Below, one piece after another: positions 20,991 through 35,365 of a DNA stretch of 64,000 nt. The notes under the pieces are model-generated. The model was not told the DNA's origin and made no database searches. It saw only the letters and a list, made by a program, of their open reading frames with translations. The DNA is taken from the NCBI GenBank assembly GCA_028641055.1, contig CM054061.1, positions 29,499,523 through 29,563,522 on the forward strand, in the 5' to 3' direction. Every line of letters starts with the position of its first letter. The first letter of the stretch is position 1. The position numbers and the translations under genes are program-made. Source of the DNA: Alopecurus myosuroides (lineage: Eukaryota > Streptophyta > Magnoliopsida > Poales > Poaceae).

Positions 20991-23900
20991 TGGTTTACAT
21001 TGCTCACAATGAGGGTATGGTAAGTAAGCATGGATCGGTGGTGGGCGTAGAGATTCCTTGGTGGAGGTAGCTCCAGTTTCGTTGCGCTTTAGTCGGCTGT
21101 CTCCCAGGCAACGCAACGCAACGGTGGCCTGGTTCCAAAACCATCCTCCCCTTGCTCTATTGCACCTTGGTTTATATAGCTGGGCGAACCGACCCGGATG
21201 GATAGGTGGATTACACATGTTGTAGGAAGGAATAAATACGGGACATGGTAATTATTTTCCTTATATTTTTTTATAAGTTGTTCCGAGTTAACACATGAAT
21301 AAATACGGGACATGGCGATTTATTTTCCTAGATTTTATATGTATATTGTTTTTTTTTTACATAGGCATGAGTTACTAACACATGGAAAATCGATCTCAAA
21401 AGTAAAATGTGTGTGTCTTATATAAGTAGAGTTAGACTGTAATCCTAAGTATACATACGTGCGCCACTTCTAGCCCACGTTGTCCATGACATCCATGATC
21501 AGCCAGGAAACAACTTTGACTTAATATTCCCATAGAACCAAGGATATATGTATTTATATGAGCTGAAGGATTTGTGCGTGCATTACCTTTCTCACATGGA
21601 GGGTATAATAAGTAGAAAAAAAATGCCAAACTTAGGTATACTAAGGAGCCAATCTTATAAAGTAAGCGTGATCCGGTGGTGGGCGTGGATGTGCCGGCAG
21701 TGGAGATGGTTTAGGTTTCGGCTGTGCTTCAGTTGGCTCTCTCCCATGCATAGCAATGCAACAAGAGCTGCCTCCAAAACCCTCTCCCATGCATAGCAAT
21801 GCAACAAGAGCTGCCTCCAAAACCCTTCCTTCCCCTCGCTCCGCTGCACCTAACTTTATATAGCTAGCTGAACTATCCCGGATATGGATGGGTGAATTAC
21901 ACGGTCCGCAAGGAGGATGAATAAATACGGGCTAGGGGAATTAATGTCTCCCTAGTTTCTTCCTACATATTTTCTTGGGTAACTTCCTACATATTTTTCT
22001 TGGGTAACACATAAATAAATACAGTATAAGGGAACAAATTTTCCCTAGTTATATATATGTATATTTTTTCATATGCATGTGTTATTAACAGATATAAGTG
22101 GGCTTGGACCATAATAATATGGTATACAGACCTAGACCACTTCTAGCCCACCATGTCCATGACCCTAACGGAGTGGAGGAGCCGACATCGACCAAATATA
22201 CTATCGAGTTTGGGAGCCTTATAGATATATTGGGAATCTTTTATCAAATCAAACCTTAATTTATCAAGGGGTAAGAGACAACTAACCGTACTTTAAAGAG
22301 AACTCTTATGTCGTAGTTTGAAGAAACATAAATTTGCCATGAATTAAGATCAATGCACTACTTCTCGGTGGGCAAATCAATTCTCCATCTAGAACAAATC
22401 AAAAAGGAAAAAAAATGTTATTTTGGATTTGATAGGTATTGCTTTAGCTGAATGAAAATCGATTATCAAAAGTATAAAATGAATGTGCTCGACCGTAATT
22501 TTGAATTTGAAAACTAGTGCCTTAGCTGGAACCAAATGAATCTGCCACGACGCAAAATGGGTACAGTCGTAATTTTTATGTGAAATTAATGATCATGAAG
22601 GATGACATCCTAGTCGTAAAATCTAGTTCTATTATTGTCAATGGTTTGAAGACATTATTGTCAATTTTTGTACCTGGTAGTACCTTGGTTTCGCCTACTA
22701 ACGAAGTAACTAAAAATAAAATAAACCTCATACGACTGATTTTCTTAAGTCTCGTTCAATTGTGTGCCGAACTCATGCGTCCGGTCATGCGATCTGTTTT
22801 TCTTGTTCATGCCGTATTCTGTAGCCATGCGCCGGAGTCTAAAAGGAAAATGTTAGATTCCGCTCCGCCAGCAATAGAGGACAATATGTTCCATGGAGCA
22901 TACATTGTGGGCTTATTTTGATGTTATCGAATTTATGTGTGCAAATCATTTATTATTTCTGGCTGGTTTCATATGTTGGTTGGGCCTTTTTTTTTGTGTG
23001 TATTTAGTAGGTCGACTCATGGTGCAAGCGTGGAATTTGATGTGTCTTTTTTTACACAAAGGTTTGAGATTCTTCTAAAAATTCTTGGTTTTGCGTGTCT
23101 TTAAATTACTTGTATCCATTATTCTATTTTTTTCTAACTATACACAAGTCACACTTTTTACAGATTTTAATTGCACTTTACCCAAAATGTGCAACTACCT
23201 AGTTCTAAAAAGTTCAACTAACGCATGTTGATTGAATATGCCCAAGCCGAACTTTTCACTAAAATGTAGGTGCACTTCTTACCAAATGTGAAAACCACCT
23301 TTTAATTTTTTTTAAGTCGAGCCACTATGCACTACTAGATAATGTGTCAGTTGCACTTTGCACTAAATGTATTTGCACTTCACTAAATATGTGCACTAGT
23401 TGCACTTCTCACTCAAATTTAGATGTACTTTTGCCCCAAATTGTTGTTGCCTTTTTGTTCACAAAGTTTGATGTTGCACTTCTCACTCAATATGAGCGTA
23501 TTTGATGTTACGATGCTAATTACACAAAATTTTGCACACCCAAGAAGACACACCCCCAACGCTTTCTGGACGAACACGTCTGAAGATCACACAATATGAT
23601 CGCCGAAGAACTTAACGGATGGAGTCAAAGACCCGAGACCCAGAGATTTATGCCACCCTTGTTTAAATAAATCTCATCTGAAAATCATGAATGTCAATGC
23701 AATAACAATTATTATTCTATTTTGGAAAAAATCATGTGACAAGAATGAAAACGCACTCATAACCAATATGGGAATTAATACTCTATCTGGAACGAGATCG
23801 ATTTCACCATGGCGTAAAATTAAATCTTGGCCGTCACTTAGATATGACACACATCACCATAATTGGGAAGAAACCGGAAAAATGAGTACAACTATAGTAT

Positions 23901-24590
23901 CAGATGTGAAATAAAGACCGTGAAGGATGACATCACATCCATAGAATCTTGGTCTATATTTATGTAATTAGCATCGTAACATCAAATACGCTCATATGAC
24001 CCGTCAAGTTGGCCCAGCCTTGGGTTGGGTTGTGTCCGCTCATTCGATCTGATGCGATCAGTAAGCAAGTATATCACATCAGAATCAAAAAAGCCGATTG
24101 ATTAATTTATAAGGTGGGAAACCAGGGGGTGCAGCATAGAGGGTTTCTACTTTTACTTATTCGTCTAATGTTCTCCTCCTTCCACCGCCATGTCTTCAAT
24201 ACCAAAGATCTTGATGAGAGCCGAGAAAATCCTTATCCAAGGAAAGATGATTGTTGTCAATAAAGCTTGTGTTCATATTCCTTGAGCTCTATGAATAATG
24301 TGCATCGAAAAGGAAAAAATGGTCCCACCCGGTGTAGGAAATGAATCCTCCCTCCATGAAATAAATTTGGCATAGTTAGATAAGATCGTGAAACGGGCGC
24401 GACTAGAAACCGAAAGAGAAAGGTACGTGTGTCTCGCGCCTCTATTTTTATATCAGTATGTTATACTATTGATTGATTTTTTTAATGTAGCAACAGTATA
24501 GTTCCTTGCCAGAATACGGAGTCAGGCAAGAAACGATTTTGACTTCATATTCACATGGAAGAAAGTGAGGAGATGTATTTCCACAATATG
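20990..24590. repeat. 3.6-kb unit, copy 2
   Basis: Complete copy in order: P1 (TATA 21171-21179), P2 (TATA 21855-21863), landmark A near 22100, TGCAC tract about 23140-23520. A short direct duplication of CTCTCCCATGCATAGCAATG lies at 21739 and 21782 in P2. No intact gene. Confidence 0.75.
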
Positions 24591-24974
24591 AAGGCTTTGT
24601 GCATGGCTTGCCTAGCTCACATGAGGGTATGGTAGGTAAGAACGACCCGGTGGTGGGCGTGGAGGTGCTGGTGGTCGATATAGCTTCAGTTTCGTTGCGC
24701 TTTTGTGTTCTTTCTCCCACGCAACATAGCATCTCAGTGGCATGGTTCCAAAAACCACCCCTTGCTCTTTTGCAGCTTGGTTTATATAGCTGGGCGAATG
24801 AACCTGGTTGTACGGGTGGATCAGGTAGGCTATAGGAAGAAATAAGTACGAGGCATGTGCATTATTTTTGCCTAGTTTTTTCTGAAAACAATTCCTTAGT
24901 TAACACATGAATAAATATGTGATATGGGAATTAATTTTCCCAGATTTTATATGTATATTTGTTTCTTTACAAGT

Positions 24975-26490
24975 TTTAGGGTGGTTGACATTTTTACAAA
25001 TCGTCCATCCGACTCGATCAAACGGTGGTAAAATAGATGGAACCGGACGGAACCAAAGCGTGGGGACGGAACCAAAAAAATTGTGGGGACGGTATCAATA
25101 GCGTGGGGACGGTACCAAAATATGCGTGGGGACGATACCAATTACGCGGGGACGGTAAAAAATTGGGTTGCACGGTATAAAATTGCTGCACATTGCGGTG
25201 TACAAAAAATTTGTCACGTAAATTGCTGGACGTTGGGGTGTACCAAAAATTCGTTCACGTGGCACTAGTGCACGTACCAAAATCACGTGACTATCTTCAC
25301 CTAAGTCCTCCCTCACTCTCTCTCCGGTCGCCGGTCCCGTCTCCCATCTCCCTCGTTCCCAAATCGAAGCGTCCGGTGGCCGGCCTCCCCCTGCGCAAGG
25401 ATGACACGCACAAATCGCCGGTCGCCGGTCTCGTCTCCCATCTCCCTCGTTCCCAAATCGAAGCACCCGGTCGCCGGCCTCCCCCTGCGCAAGGATGACA
25501 CGCACAAATCGCCGGTCGCCGTCCCGTCTCCCATCTCCCTCGTTCCCGCTCAACCTACTATGCTTCGTTCTGCTTGAGTAATTAGCAACTACCGTGTTCT
25601 AGGCAATCTTGCTTGTTGTATGGCACTCTGTTTGTTAGCTTAATCTTGATCAATTAGTAGTCAAAGACTAAAGAGATCACGGTGGAGTTGGTAGTAAATC
25701 GAGTCCACACAGCTCTGCATCGGTCCACCCCTAAAACTGTTGGCCTCAATTTTCTGAAGTTAAGAATGAGAGGACTCAATTTTCTGAAGTTGAGAATGAG
25801 AGGATGTAGGTCCGTGACCCAGGTTTCATGATTTTCGTAGAGCCAAGGAGCATACTGTGAGAGACTTCAGTTTGTGGTTGCGGCGGGCGGCGAGGGACTG
25901 CGGCGGGGGGCGGCGAATGCAGCTGGGGATGGCGTTGATGGGTGGTCGCTGCGTGCAGGGAGTCAGCAGCGGCGAGCGACTTCAGTTTGTGGTTGCGGCG
26001 GGCGGCGAGGGACAGCGGCGGGGGATGTCGTTGATGGGTGGTCGCTGCGTGCAGAGAGTCAGCAGCGGCGAACGCTTCCTAGGGGAAACCACGGCGGCGG
26101 CGGCGGAAAAGATGGCGAGGGCGGTGCAAGTGGTGGACGGCGGCGGTGCTCACGAGTCACGAATCACGATCCGCTGCAGTTCTAGACGGTGGCGGCTGCT
26201 CAAGTTTTTTTTTGTCTGCCTCTAGCTTTGGCTCTTGGCCTATACGATAGCAAATTGTACTCCAGATCGGTACCATTGTACTCCAGTACTCCAGTACTCC
26301 AGTACGAAAATTGTTCACCCAAAAAAAGAACCCAGATGGTACCAACACGTGTCAAAAAAAGAAAAAAAGAAATAGACTTCATCTAGTTTTAATCGATGGT
26401 TACAAAAAATCATGTTAAAATAAACGGTCTGAAAAAAACGCCATCGACGGAACCGGACGGAACTCGTGGTTCCGTCCCAATCACCTGTAA
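24975..26490. mobile_element. Unclassified GC-rich insertion
   Basis: The unit sequence breaks after a TTTACAAG-like stretch and resumes at GTTAGTAACATGTGC, by comparison with other copies. Both ends carry direct GATGGAACCGGACGGAAC or GACGGAACCGGACGGAAC motifs. The interior has a run of GCGTGGGGACGGTACC-like repeats (about 25055-25160), a duplicated ~100-bp GC-rich segment (25330-25545) and a second duplication of ~110 bp (25860-26070). No TIR, LTR or transposase was recognised, so the class is unknown. It may be non-autonomous and may carry promoter-like host DNA. Confidence 0.5.
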
Positions 26491-28778
26491 AAGAGGTTAG
26501 TAACATGTGCAAAATCCATCTCAATTGTAAAATGTGTGTCTTAGATAAGTGGGGTTGGACTGTAATCCTACTATATATACAGACGTGGGCCACTTCCAGG
26601 CCCACATTCTCTGTGACATCCACGATCGGCCATGAAACGACTCTAACTTCATATTCCCATAGAAGCAAGCGGGAGAGATGTCTTTATATGATCCTAAGGA
26701 TTTATGCATGGCCTACCTTTCTCACAAGGAGGGTATAGTAAGTGAGCGACACTTTTTATGATCGGAGGGAGTAGCATAAATGAGTAACTCAGATTACTAA
26801 AGAACCATTTTGGAAAGTAAGTGTGGTACGGTGGTGGGCGTGGATGTGCCGGCAATGGAGGTAACTTGGGTTTCAGATGCGCTTCAGTCGGCTCTCTCCC
26901 ACGCATCGCAATGCAACAAGGGCCTGCCTCCAGAACCGTTCACCCTCGCTCTGCTGCACTTAGTTTTATATAGCTGGCTGCACAATCCGTATATGGATAG
27001 GTGAACTGTGCATGCCGCACGGAGGAGGAATAAATACGGGACGTGGGAATTAATTTTTTCCCTAGTTTTTTACTACATATTACCCTTGGTTAACACATGA
27101 ACAAATACAACATACAAGAAATAATTTTACGTGGTTATATATATATCTATTTTTTACATATGCATGTGTTATTAACATATTGTAAATCCATCTTGAAAGT
27201 AAAATGTATGTGTCAGAGGTAAGTGGGGTTGGACCGTAATACTATGGTATACGGACCTACACGACTTCTAGCCCACGATGTCCATGACCCTAGCAGAGTC
27301 GAGGAGCCGACATCGACCAAACCAACAGTTGAGTTTTGGAGCCTTTTTTACTATATTGAGAATCTTGTTTCTCAAACCTCTTCCTTCCGTCACCACGAAT
27401 TTCAAAGAAATATTTTCGGAATAGTAAGTCAATGTGGCTCTATATGACAGATGTGTCTTGTGATCACACCATAAAATTAGCAGAGACATCAGGGTTATGG
27501 TTCATAAATTTCATTGAGTTTGTGGGAAACATAAAACGATGATTCGTCAGAGAAAGGGGTAAGGCATAACTAACCTGATTTTTAAGAAAACTCTGTTATC
27601 GTAGTTGGAAGAGCACTCAATTTGTTATGAAATAAAATGAATGCTCTCAGTCGTATTTCTCTGAGTGGCAATTAATTCGCTAGCTAGTACAAATCAATCT
27701 GGCAAAACTTGAAGTGATTGCACTCAATTGTAACCGTGGATGTGAAAAGTGTTAATTTAGCCGGAAGAAAATCGATTAGCAAAAACTCGATCATTTTGAA
27801 TTTGAAAATTGATGTCTTAGCTAGAACCAAATCAAGCTTCCACAAGAAAAAATGGGTATGGTCATAATCTTTTATGTTATTTAACAATCATGAAGGGTCA
27901 CTTCCTAGTCGCCAAATCTAGAACTATTGTTCTGTTAACGGTTGTTAAACATTATGCTAGAGGAGTTTTCTTCGTGATAACAATTTTTCTACCTAGTAGG
28001 ACCTTGATTTCGCCTACTAACGTAGTATGTAAAAATGAAATAAACCTCATAAGACAGCTTTTTTTATTAAGTCTTGGTCAATTGCTTCCCCGACTCATGT
28101 GTCTGGTCATGCAATGTGTTTTTAGTACCCGTGCCATGTTCTGAAAACATGTGTTGGAGTAAAAAAGAAAATGTTGAATTCGGCTCTGCCAGCAATAAAG
28201 GACAATGTGTTCCATGGAGCAGACGTCTTCGGCTTATTCCATATTCTCGTATTTTTATGTGCGTGTTATTTACTATTTCTGGTTGGTTTGGTATGTTGGT
28301 TGGGCCTTTTGTCTCTTTTTATGTGTCTTTACTAGGTCCACCCGTGGTGTTAGCATGGCATTTTTGTTTTTATTTTGTGACACAAAAGGTTGAGAGTCTT
28401 CTAAAAAATCTCGTCTTCACATCTTGAAATTCCTTATATCTGTTGTTCAAAAAAATTATAATTGTACCCAACAAACATTTATTAGAGATTTCAGTTGCCC
28501 TTTAGCCAAAATGTGCATCTACCTTGTTTTAAAAAGTTCATCTGACACTTGTTGCTTGAATATACACACACCACACTTTTACCTAAAATGTTGATCCACT
28601 TCTTAGCAAATGTGCAAACCATCGAGCCACTATGTACTACTAGATTATGTGCCGGTTACACTTTTCGCTAAATGTAGTTGCATTGTACCAAATATGTGCA
28701 CTAGTTGCACATATTGCTCAAATTTAGATCTACTATTGCCGCAAACTTTAGTTACCTTTTTGTTGACAAAGTCATGTT

Positions 28779-30917
28779 TACTGGTGTACGTTGCAGAATT
28801 TAAAGTTGTGCATCCAATGTAACCGCCAAGATCTGCTACGAACATAAAAAGGCATGTCCATACATGCGATTATCTACTACTTAGGATTACCGGCAGCGGA
28901 AAAACGGTGTAGTCGTAGTAGATTCTGAACAATCATAGATACTCACAGCTAGGTCTAGCTACAAGGATGTCGCTTGCTCCCTTGTCAAGGATCACACATG
29001 TAATCCCTCTTATACTATCCACACATCCACTTGCATCAGTCTGCTAGCCCTCTACCATCCAGGACTCGACGCTAACAAAGAGAGAACATCCTTTCGTTGT
29101 AGTTTTGGCGGTAGATCTAATCAACTAGATTAGAGCTATATGAGACTTGTGTTCTCAACACACGAGAGAGAGTTGCAGATTAGAGCTAACTCTAATTAGG
29201 AGAGGAGACCTCAAAAACCTAATTAGAAGCTCTAATTCTACTTAAGAGAGAGAGAATAAGCATGAAGGCCAATGAGTGTGTTTTCTCCCATGGGGCTGGG
29301 AGTATATATAGTGGGGTACCTACCAGATAGGCTAGGTTGGTTGTAGGGCAGCCAAGGGCTGGACGCACCATCCCCTTTCCCAACTCTGATTGGACTCCCA
29401 ATTGGGAGTCCTCTCCATTCCCACTTCCTTCTTTCCGTTTTCTCAATTCTGGAATTTATTTCTTTTAACAAAATTCAAACATTGATTTGGAAGTTCGTGC
29501 GCCTTGTATATGGCCCTTAGTCCACTTGTCAGCTACCCAATACTTGGGTGCTGCCCTGGAGCGCTACTGCCCCCTTCGGCCTCCCCCATTTTCGGGGTTT
29601 TCTCCAAAACTCTTTCGGAACCCTATGACCCCTATAGATAATATCATTGATATTATCCACTCATATTAGAAACATATTTCTCACATCCCGGGAAATCTCA
29701 TGTCCTCCCATTTATCTCCGAAACAATTTCTCTCTCATAGTAACTTCACCGGGACACCTTCAAATGACTCCAGAATTGTTCCCCTTGACATTGGAATGAC
29801 TCTGACCTTTCTCAAAACCACTTAGACTACTAAAATACTCTCAATCAAAGGTTGAGACAGGTTAAGTGTGTGACCGATAAATGTTCACACACACACATGT
29901 TTGAGAACTTACCGAACAATAACCAACAATGGAGCCATGGACGCCCATGATGGCGCTTGTGTTCACGAAGGATGAGGGAACCTTCAAGTTACTCATTGCA
30001 CTTATCCCCTTAATTACATGATATCAACGATATCACGAGGTGAGACAGTGGGCTCTACTATGATCAAGCTCTTTTATCATAACACATATAAAACTCGTAC
30101 CGATAACATTCTCTTTTCTCATACTTATCCCAGATATCTTTTTGATAAACCACACTGTGTTTAGCCAGACGATTGGTTGACATCGATGATACTGAGAGGG
30201 CATAGAGGAACTGTCTCTTCATCATATGGAGGAGTTAATTACTATTCTTGAACGATCTCAGTTCCATTACACACTCCAGGTCATACCTAAATGGAAATGT
30301 TATAATCTCATGTTACGGTAGATGGTTGAAGGCATTCAAAACACAATTGTCGAATGTGCGGTCACTAGATATTCTCATAGTATAGGAATTCTAACCAATG
30401 AAAACTTCATATATACTTTGCTAAATCATTACAATTGCTTGTTTCTTAGTAAGACCATATACTTGGCTCGGTTCAGTATTATTGTTACTGTAACAATAAA
30501 CCCTTATGGTTGCTAGACTTATAGAAGTATATGATCAGGAAAACGTGATCACATCAAAACACCCAAGATAATCTTATCGACAATATTATAAACACTTGTT
30601 TGTTTATATCTTCACACTGATCCACCCACAGATTGGCAAAACCACACTCCCCCTTTTCTAGCTTAGTTAGGGGATTCCTTTAATGCTTTCCCTTCAAGAT
30701 AAAACCTCTGAAAGACGCTGATCGAGTGAGTAAGTCCGCCAGGAAGCTAGTTCTTTAGGGCTTAAATGCGCCACTTGTCGGTTTTGGCAATAGGGTTTCC
30801 TTTGAATACTCACTATTCAAGTACCATATTGGTTACAACACGATGATATACACTTAAAAATGAACTTGAGACAGAATAATAACTGAATATTATTGTCTCT
30901 TGGGAATATCTCCAACA
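28779..30917 (-). mobile_element. Ty1/copia solo LTR (BARE/Angela-like), minus orientation
   Basis: On the minus strand it starts TGTTGGAGATATTCCCAAGA, the start typical of BARE/Angela-type LTRs. It is flanked by ATGTT at 28774-28778 and 30918-30922, a 5-bp target duplication. Length is about 2.14 kb with no gag, pol or second LTR, so it is a solo LTR. A TATATATA promoter motif lies around 29291-29300. The far terminus reads TA rather than canonical CA, so the left boundary is less certain. Confidence 0.7.
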
Positions 30918-32074
30918 ATGTTTGCTACTTAGAATTTTGCACACCTATGAAAACATGCCCCCAAACGCTTTTTTGGATGAACACGTCTTGCGACTGCACA
31001 ATGGCATTGCCAAAGACCTCAATGGATGGAGTCAAAGACCTGAAAATGAGAGATTTCCACAACCTTGCTTACACAAATCTGATATAAAAATCAGGAATGT
31101 CAATGCAATCACAATTAATATCTTATTTAGAAAGAAAAAAAATCTTGTGATATTGAATGAAAATTTCTTATAACCGATATGGAAATTAATACTCTAGCTG
31201 TAACAATATCAATGCAATCACAATTAATATCCTATTTAGAAAGAAAAAAAATTGTGACATTGAATGAAAATTCTCTGATAACCGATACGGAAAATAATAC
31301 TCTAGTTGGAACAAGATCGATTTTCACCATGGAGTAAAACAAAAATCTTGGTCGTCACTTAGATGTGACACCTAGTATCTGAAGTGAAATAAAGATCATG
31401 AAGGATGACATCATGTACATAGAATCTATGTCTATATTTATGTAATTAGAAATGTAACATAAAATATGCTCATATAACATGTCGAGTTGGCCAAGCCTTG
31501 GGTTTGCGTCGGCTCGTTCGATCTGATGTGTTCCACTAAGAAAGTATGTCACCTGAACTGAAAATTTGATTGCTTAATTTATAAGGTGGGAAACCCGGGG
31601 TACTTCATAGAGAGTTTCTATCTTTACTTATCAATCAAATGTTCAACTCCTTCCGTCACCATGTCTGCAAAACCGAAGATCTTGATGAGCAGAGAAAATC
31701 CCTATCCAGGGAAAGATGATCGTTAACAAGAAAGCATGAGTTCCCACTCATTGATCTCTAAGAAGCATGTGCCTCGAAAAGTCCAAAAGGTTTCCACCCA
31801 GTGTAGGAAACAAATCCTGTCACCCTGAAATAAGTATGTCATAGACGGAGAAGGTCGTGAAACGGGTGCGAATAGGAGCCGAGATAAAAATGCGTATGTA
31901 ATGTGCATATATAGGTTTCTATCTGTATGTTATACAGTTTGATTTTTTTTAATGTTGAAATGGTGTAGTTCCTAGCCAAAATACGGGGTCAGGCAACGAT
32001 TTTGACTTCATATTCGCATGGAATAAAGTGGGGAGATGTCTTTCTATAATATGAATGCTTTGTGCATAGCTTAC

Positions 32075-32107
32075 CTTGCTCACAAGGAGGGTATGGTATG
32101 TAAGCAT
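32075..32107 (-). other. Candidate first exon of a repeated P-cassette gene
   Basis: On the minus strand an ATG at 32107 opens 11 codons reading MLTYHTLLVSK and ends at a strong splice donor AAG|GTAAGC. The same layout recurs in other P cassettes, mostly with the ATG or the donor damaged (for example near 21031, 35600 and 46560). A TATA box lies upstream in the better-preserved cassettes. It is a remnant or regulatory relic; no full gene is proven. Confidence 0.35.
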
Positions 32108-35100
32108 GGTTCGGTGGTGGGCGTGGAGGTACCGATGGTAGAGGTAGCTTTATTTTTTATGTGCTCTAGTAGGCTCTCTCCCATGCAACACAAAAAAAAG
32201 TGGTGTGGTTCCAAAACCCTCATCCCCGCTCTCTGAGGCACTTAGTTTTTTTATAGATAGGTGGGCATACCCGAATGGATGGGTGGATTACATAAGGCGT
32301 AGGAAGGGACAAATCCGGGACAGGGGAATCATTTTTTCCTAGTTTTTCTACAATTTCCCTAGTTAAGAAATGAATAAACATGGGTCAAAGGAATTGATTT
32401 TCCAAGATTTTATATGTATATTGTTTTTTGCATATACATGAGTTAGTAACATATGGAAAATCCATCTCAGAAGTAAAATGTCTGTGTCTTAGGATAAGTG
32501 GGCTTGTATAATCCTACGGTATATGGCCATGCGTCACTTCCATCCCACGTTGTCCACGGCATCCACAATCATCCATGCAACAACTTTAACTTCATATTCC
32601 CATAGAAGCAAGTAGGAGATATATCTTTATATTATCTGAAGAATTTGTGCATGACTTATATTTATAACCAGGAGGGTATCATAAGTAGAAAAAATGAGGA
32701 ACTCAGGTATATTAAAGAGACAATCTGAGATATTAAGCACGGTCTGGTAGTGGGCACATATGTGATGGCAGTGGAGATAGCTTCGGTTTTGGCTGCGCTT
32801 CAGTAGGCTCTCTCCCACGGATCACAATGCAACAAGGGCATGCCTCCAAAACCCGTCCTCCCACTCGCTCCGCTGCACCTCGCTTTATATAGCTGGGCGA
32901 GCTATCCCGGATATGGGTGAATTGTGCAGGCCGCAAAGAGGAGGAATAAATGTTGTTCACGGGAATCAGTTTTTCCCTACTTTTTTTTTAATTATTTTCC
33001 TTGGTTAACACATAAATAAATACAAAATAGGGAAATAAATTTCCATTATTATATATGTATATTGTCTTTTACATATGCTTGTGTTATTAACATATGGAAA
33101 CCCCATCTCAAGAGTGAAATGTCTGTCAGAGATAAGTAGGGTTGGACCGTACTACTACGTATACGGACATGCACTACTAGGCCACGATGTCCATGACCCT
33201 AGCGGATTAGGGGATCCAACATTGACCAGATCAAAGATTGAGATTGGGAGCCTTCTGGACTATAGGATGACACACTAGTCGCAAAATATAGGACTATTGA
33301 TATGTCTATGGCTTTGGAACATTATGATGGAGGAGTTTTCTTGGTGATAATATTTTTCTACGTAGTAGGTCCTTGATTTTTCATACTAACGGAGTAAGTA
33401 AAGAAAAACGCATACGAATGATTTTTTATCAAGTCTCGGTCAATAGATTGCCCGACTCATGCGTCCGGCCGTGCGTGGTGTTTTTCGTGTTGGTCTCGTG
33501 CGGGGTGTTTTTCGTGTTGGTGCCATCTTCTGACAACATGTGTTGGAGTATAAAAAGCAAACGTTGGATTCGGCTCTACCAGCATAAAGGACAATGTGTG
33601 CCATGGAGCACATATCGTGGACTCATTCCATGTTCTCGGATTTTTGTGTGCATGTCGTTTATTATTTCTGGTTGGTTTGGTATGTTGGTTGGGCCTTGTA
33701 TTTTTTGTGTGTATTTAGTATGTACACTCATGGAGTAAGCATGAAATTTGATGTGTTTTTTATGACACAAGGGTTGGGAGTCTTCAAAAAATATCTTGTA
33801 TTTGCACGTCTTGAAATTCCTTGTATCTATTGTTCAAAATAAATTCTAATTATATACAAGTCACACTTTTTAGATATTTTAGTTGCATTATAGCCAAAAT
33901 GTGCAACTACCTTGTTTTTAAAAATTCAACTAACGCTTTATGTTTGAATATGCACCTGCCATATTTTCACTAAATTGTAGGTGCGCTTCTTAGCTAATGT
34001 GCAAGAGAGACGATTTTTAACTAGGGGATGCCTATTAAAGCACGAATATTTGGTGTACAAAACTTCTTTGGAATAAAAAAAATTACTTTTTAGTCGTCAT
34101 TTTGTAGGGTCGAATTTTTCTTTGAATTTTGAAAATAATCACAGTGGTTGGGATATAACTTGACAGAAAATTGAAATACTTTCGTCTAATCATATCGAAT
34201 CTAAAGTTCGCATCCCCCGTGTAACCTTGAGTTATTTAGTTTTCTAATGCGCATAATCGTTGTATAAAAACAAGGTATTAGTATGAGGCTATTTCCGAAT
34301 GTGCAAACCATCTTTTTTTTTTTGATAATTTCAATGCAGCCACTACGTACTGCTAAATTATGTGGCAGTTACACTTTTCACTAAATGTATTTGCACTTCA
34401 GCAAATATGTGCACTAGTTGCATTTCTCGCTGAAAGTTAGCTGTAATTTTGCCCCAAATTGTAGTTACCATTTATTTGACAAACTCAAGTTTGCTACTTA
34501 CAATTTTGTACACCTATGAAAACATACCCCCGACATTTTTTTCAAATGAACATGTATTGCGATCTCACAATGCCATTGCCAAAGATCTTAAAAGATTTAG
34601 TCAAATACCCAAAAACCAGAGATTTCCACAAACCTTGTTTAAAAAAAATGATCTCAAAATCATGAATGTCAATGCAATCACGGTTAATATCCTATTTAGA
34701 AAAGAAAAAGATGTGACGTAGAATGAACATGCTCTCATAACCGATGTGGAAATTAATACTCTGGCATGAATAAGATCGATTTCACCATGACATAAAGTGA
34801 AAATCTCGACCGTCACTTACAAGTGACACCTATCGCCATAATGGGAAGAAATTCGATCCACTACGATGTAAAAATGAGTACAACTATAGTATCTTATGTG
34901 TAATCAAGACCGTGAAGTATGACATCATGCCAATAGAATCGTGTTCCATATTTATGTAGTTAGACACATAACATCAAATACGCTCATATGACGTATCGAG
35001 TTGGCCCAGCCTTGGGTTGGGTTGTGTCGGCTCGTTCGCATGCATGCGATCCACTAAGAAAGTATGTCACCTTAGAAACTAAAAGGCCGAGTGATTAGTT

Positions 35101-35155
35101 TATAAGGTGGCAAACTTGGGGTTTTTACATAGGTTTCCATTTTTTACTTATCCAT

Positions 35156-35365
35156 CTAATGATCTCCTCCTTCTATTGCCTTATCTGCAAAACCAAAGAT
35201 CTTGCTGAGAGCATAGAAAAATCCTATCCAGGGAAAGATTACTGTTAACAATAAAGCATGAGTTCCCATTCCTTGAGCTCTAAGAAGCATGAGGCCTCGA
35301 AAAGGCCGAAAGCATCCCACCAGGTGTAGGAAATAAATCCTCCCTCTTTTAAATAAGTTTGGCAT
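35156..35365 (-). other. Candidate hydrophobic exon of the array cassette gene
   Basis: A 69-codon open frame (MPNLFKRGRIYFLHLVG, with hydrophobic TVIFPWIGFFYAL) ends in GGDH and a stop. It lies about 240 bp downstream, on the same strand, of the P1 cassette first-exon position. Its duplicate at 46114-46323 is also open. Other unit copies are frameshifted here. It could be exon 2 of a decayed gene family, but chance cannot be ruled out. Confidence 0.25.

Larger units (their letters stand above)
24590..32060. repeat. 3.6-kb unit, copy 3, with two insertions
   Basis: P1 (TATA 24781-24789), P2 (TATA 26965-26973), landmark A near 27220 and TGCAC tract from about 28480. It is interrupted by a GC-rich insertion (about 24975-26490) and a copia solo LTR (28779-30917). 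With both removed it is about 3.8 kb. Confidence 0.7.

Noticed and set aside
25857..26225. 122-codon Gly/Arg-rich frame in the GC-rich insertion
   Set aside because: It consists mainly of a duplicated ~110-bp GC-rich segment with no domain and several equally open frames.
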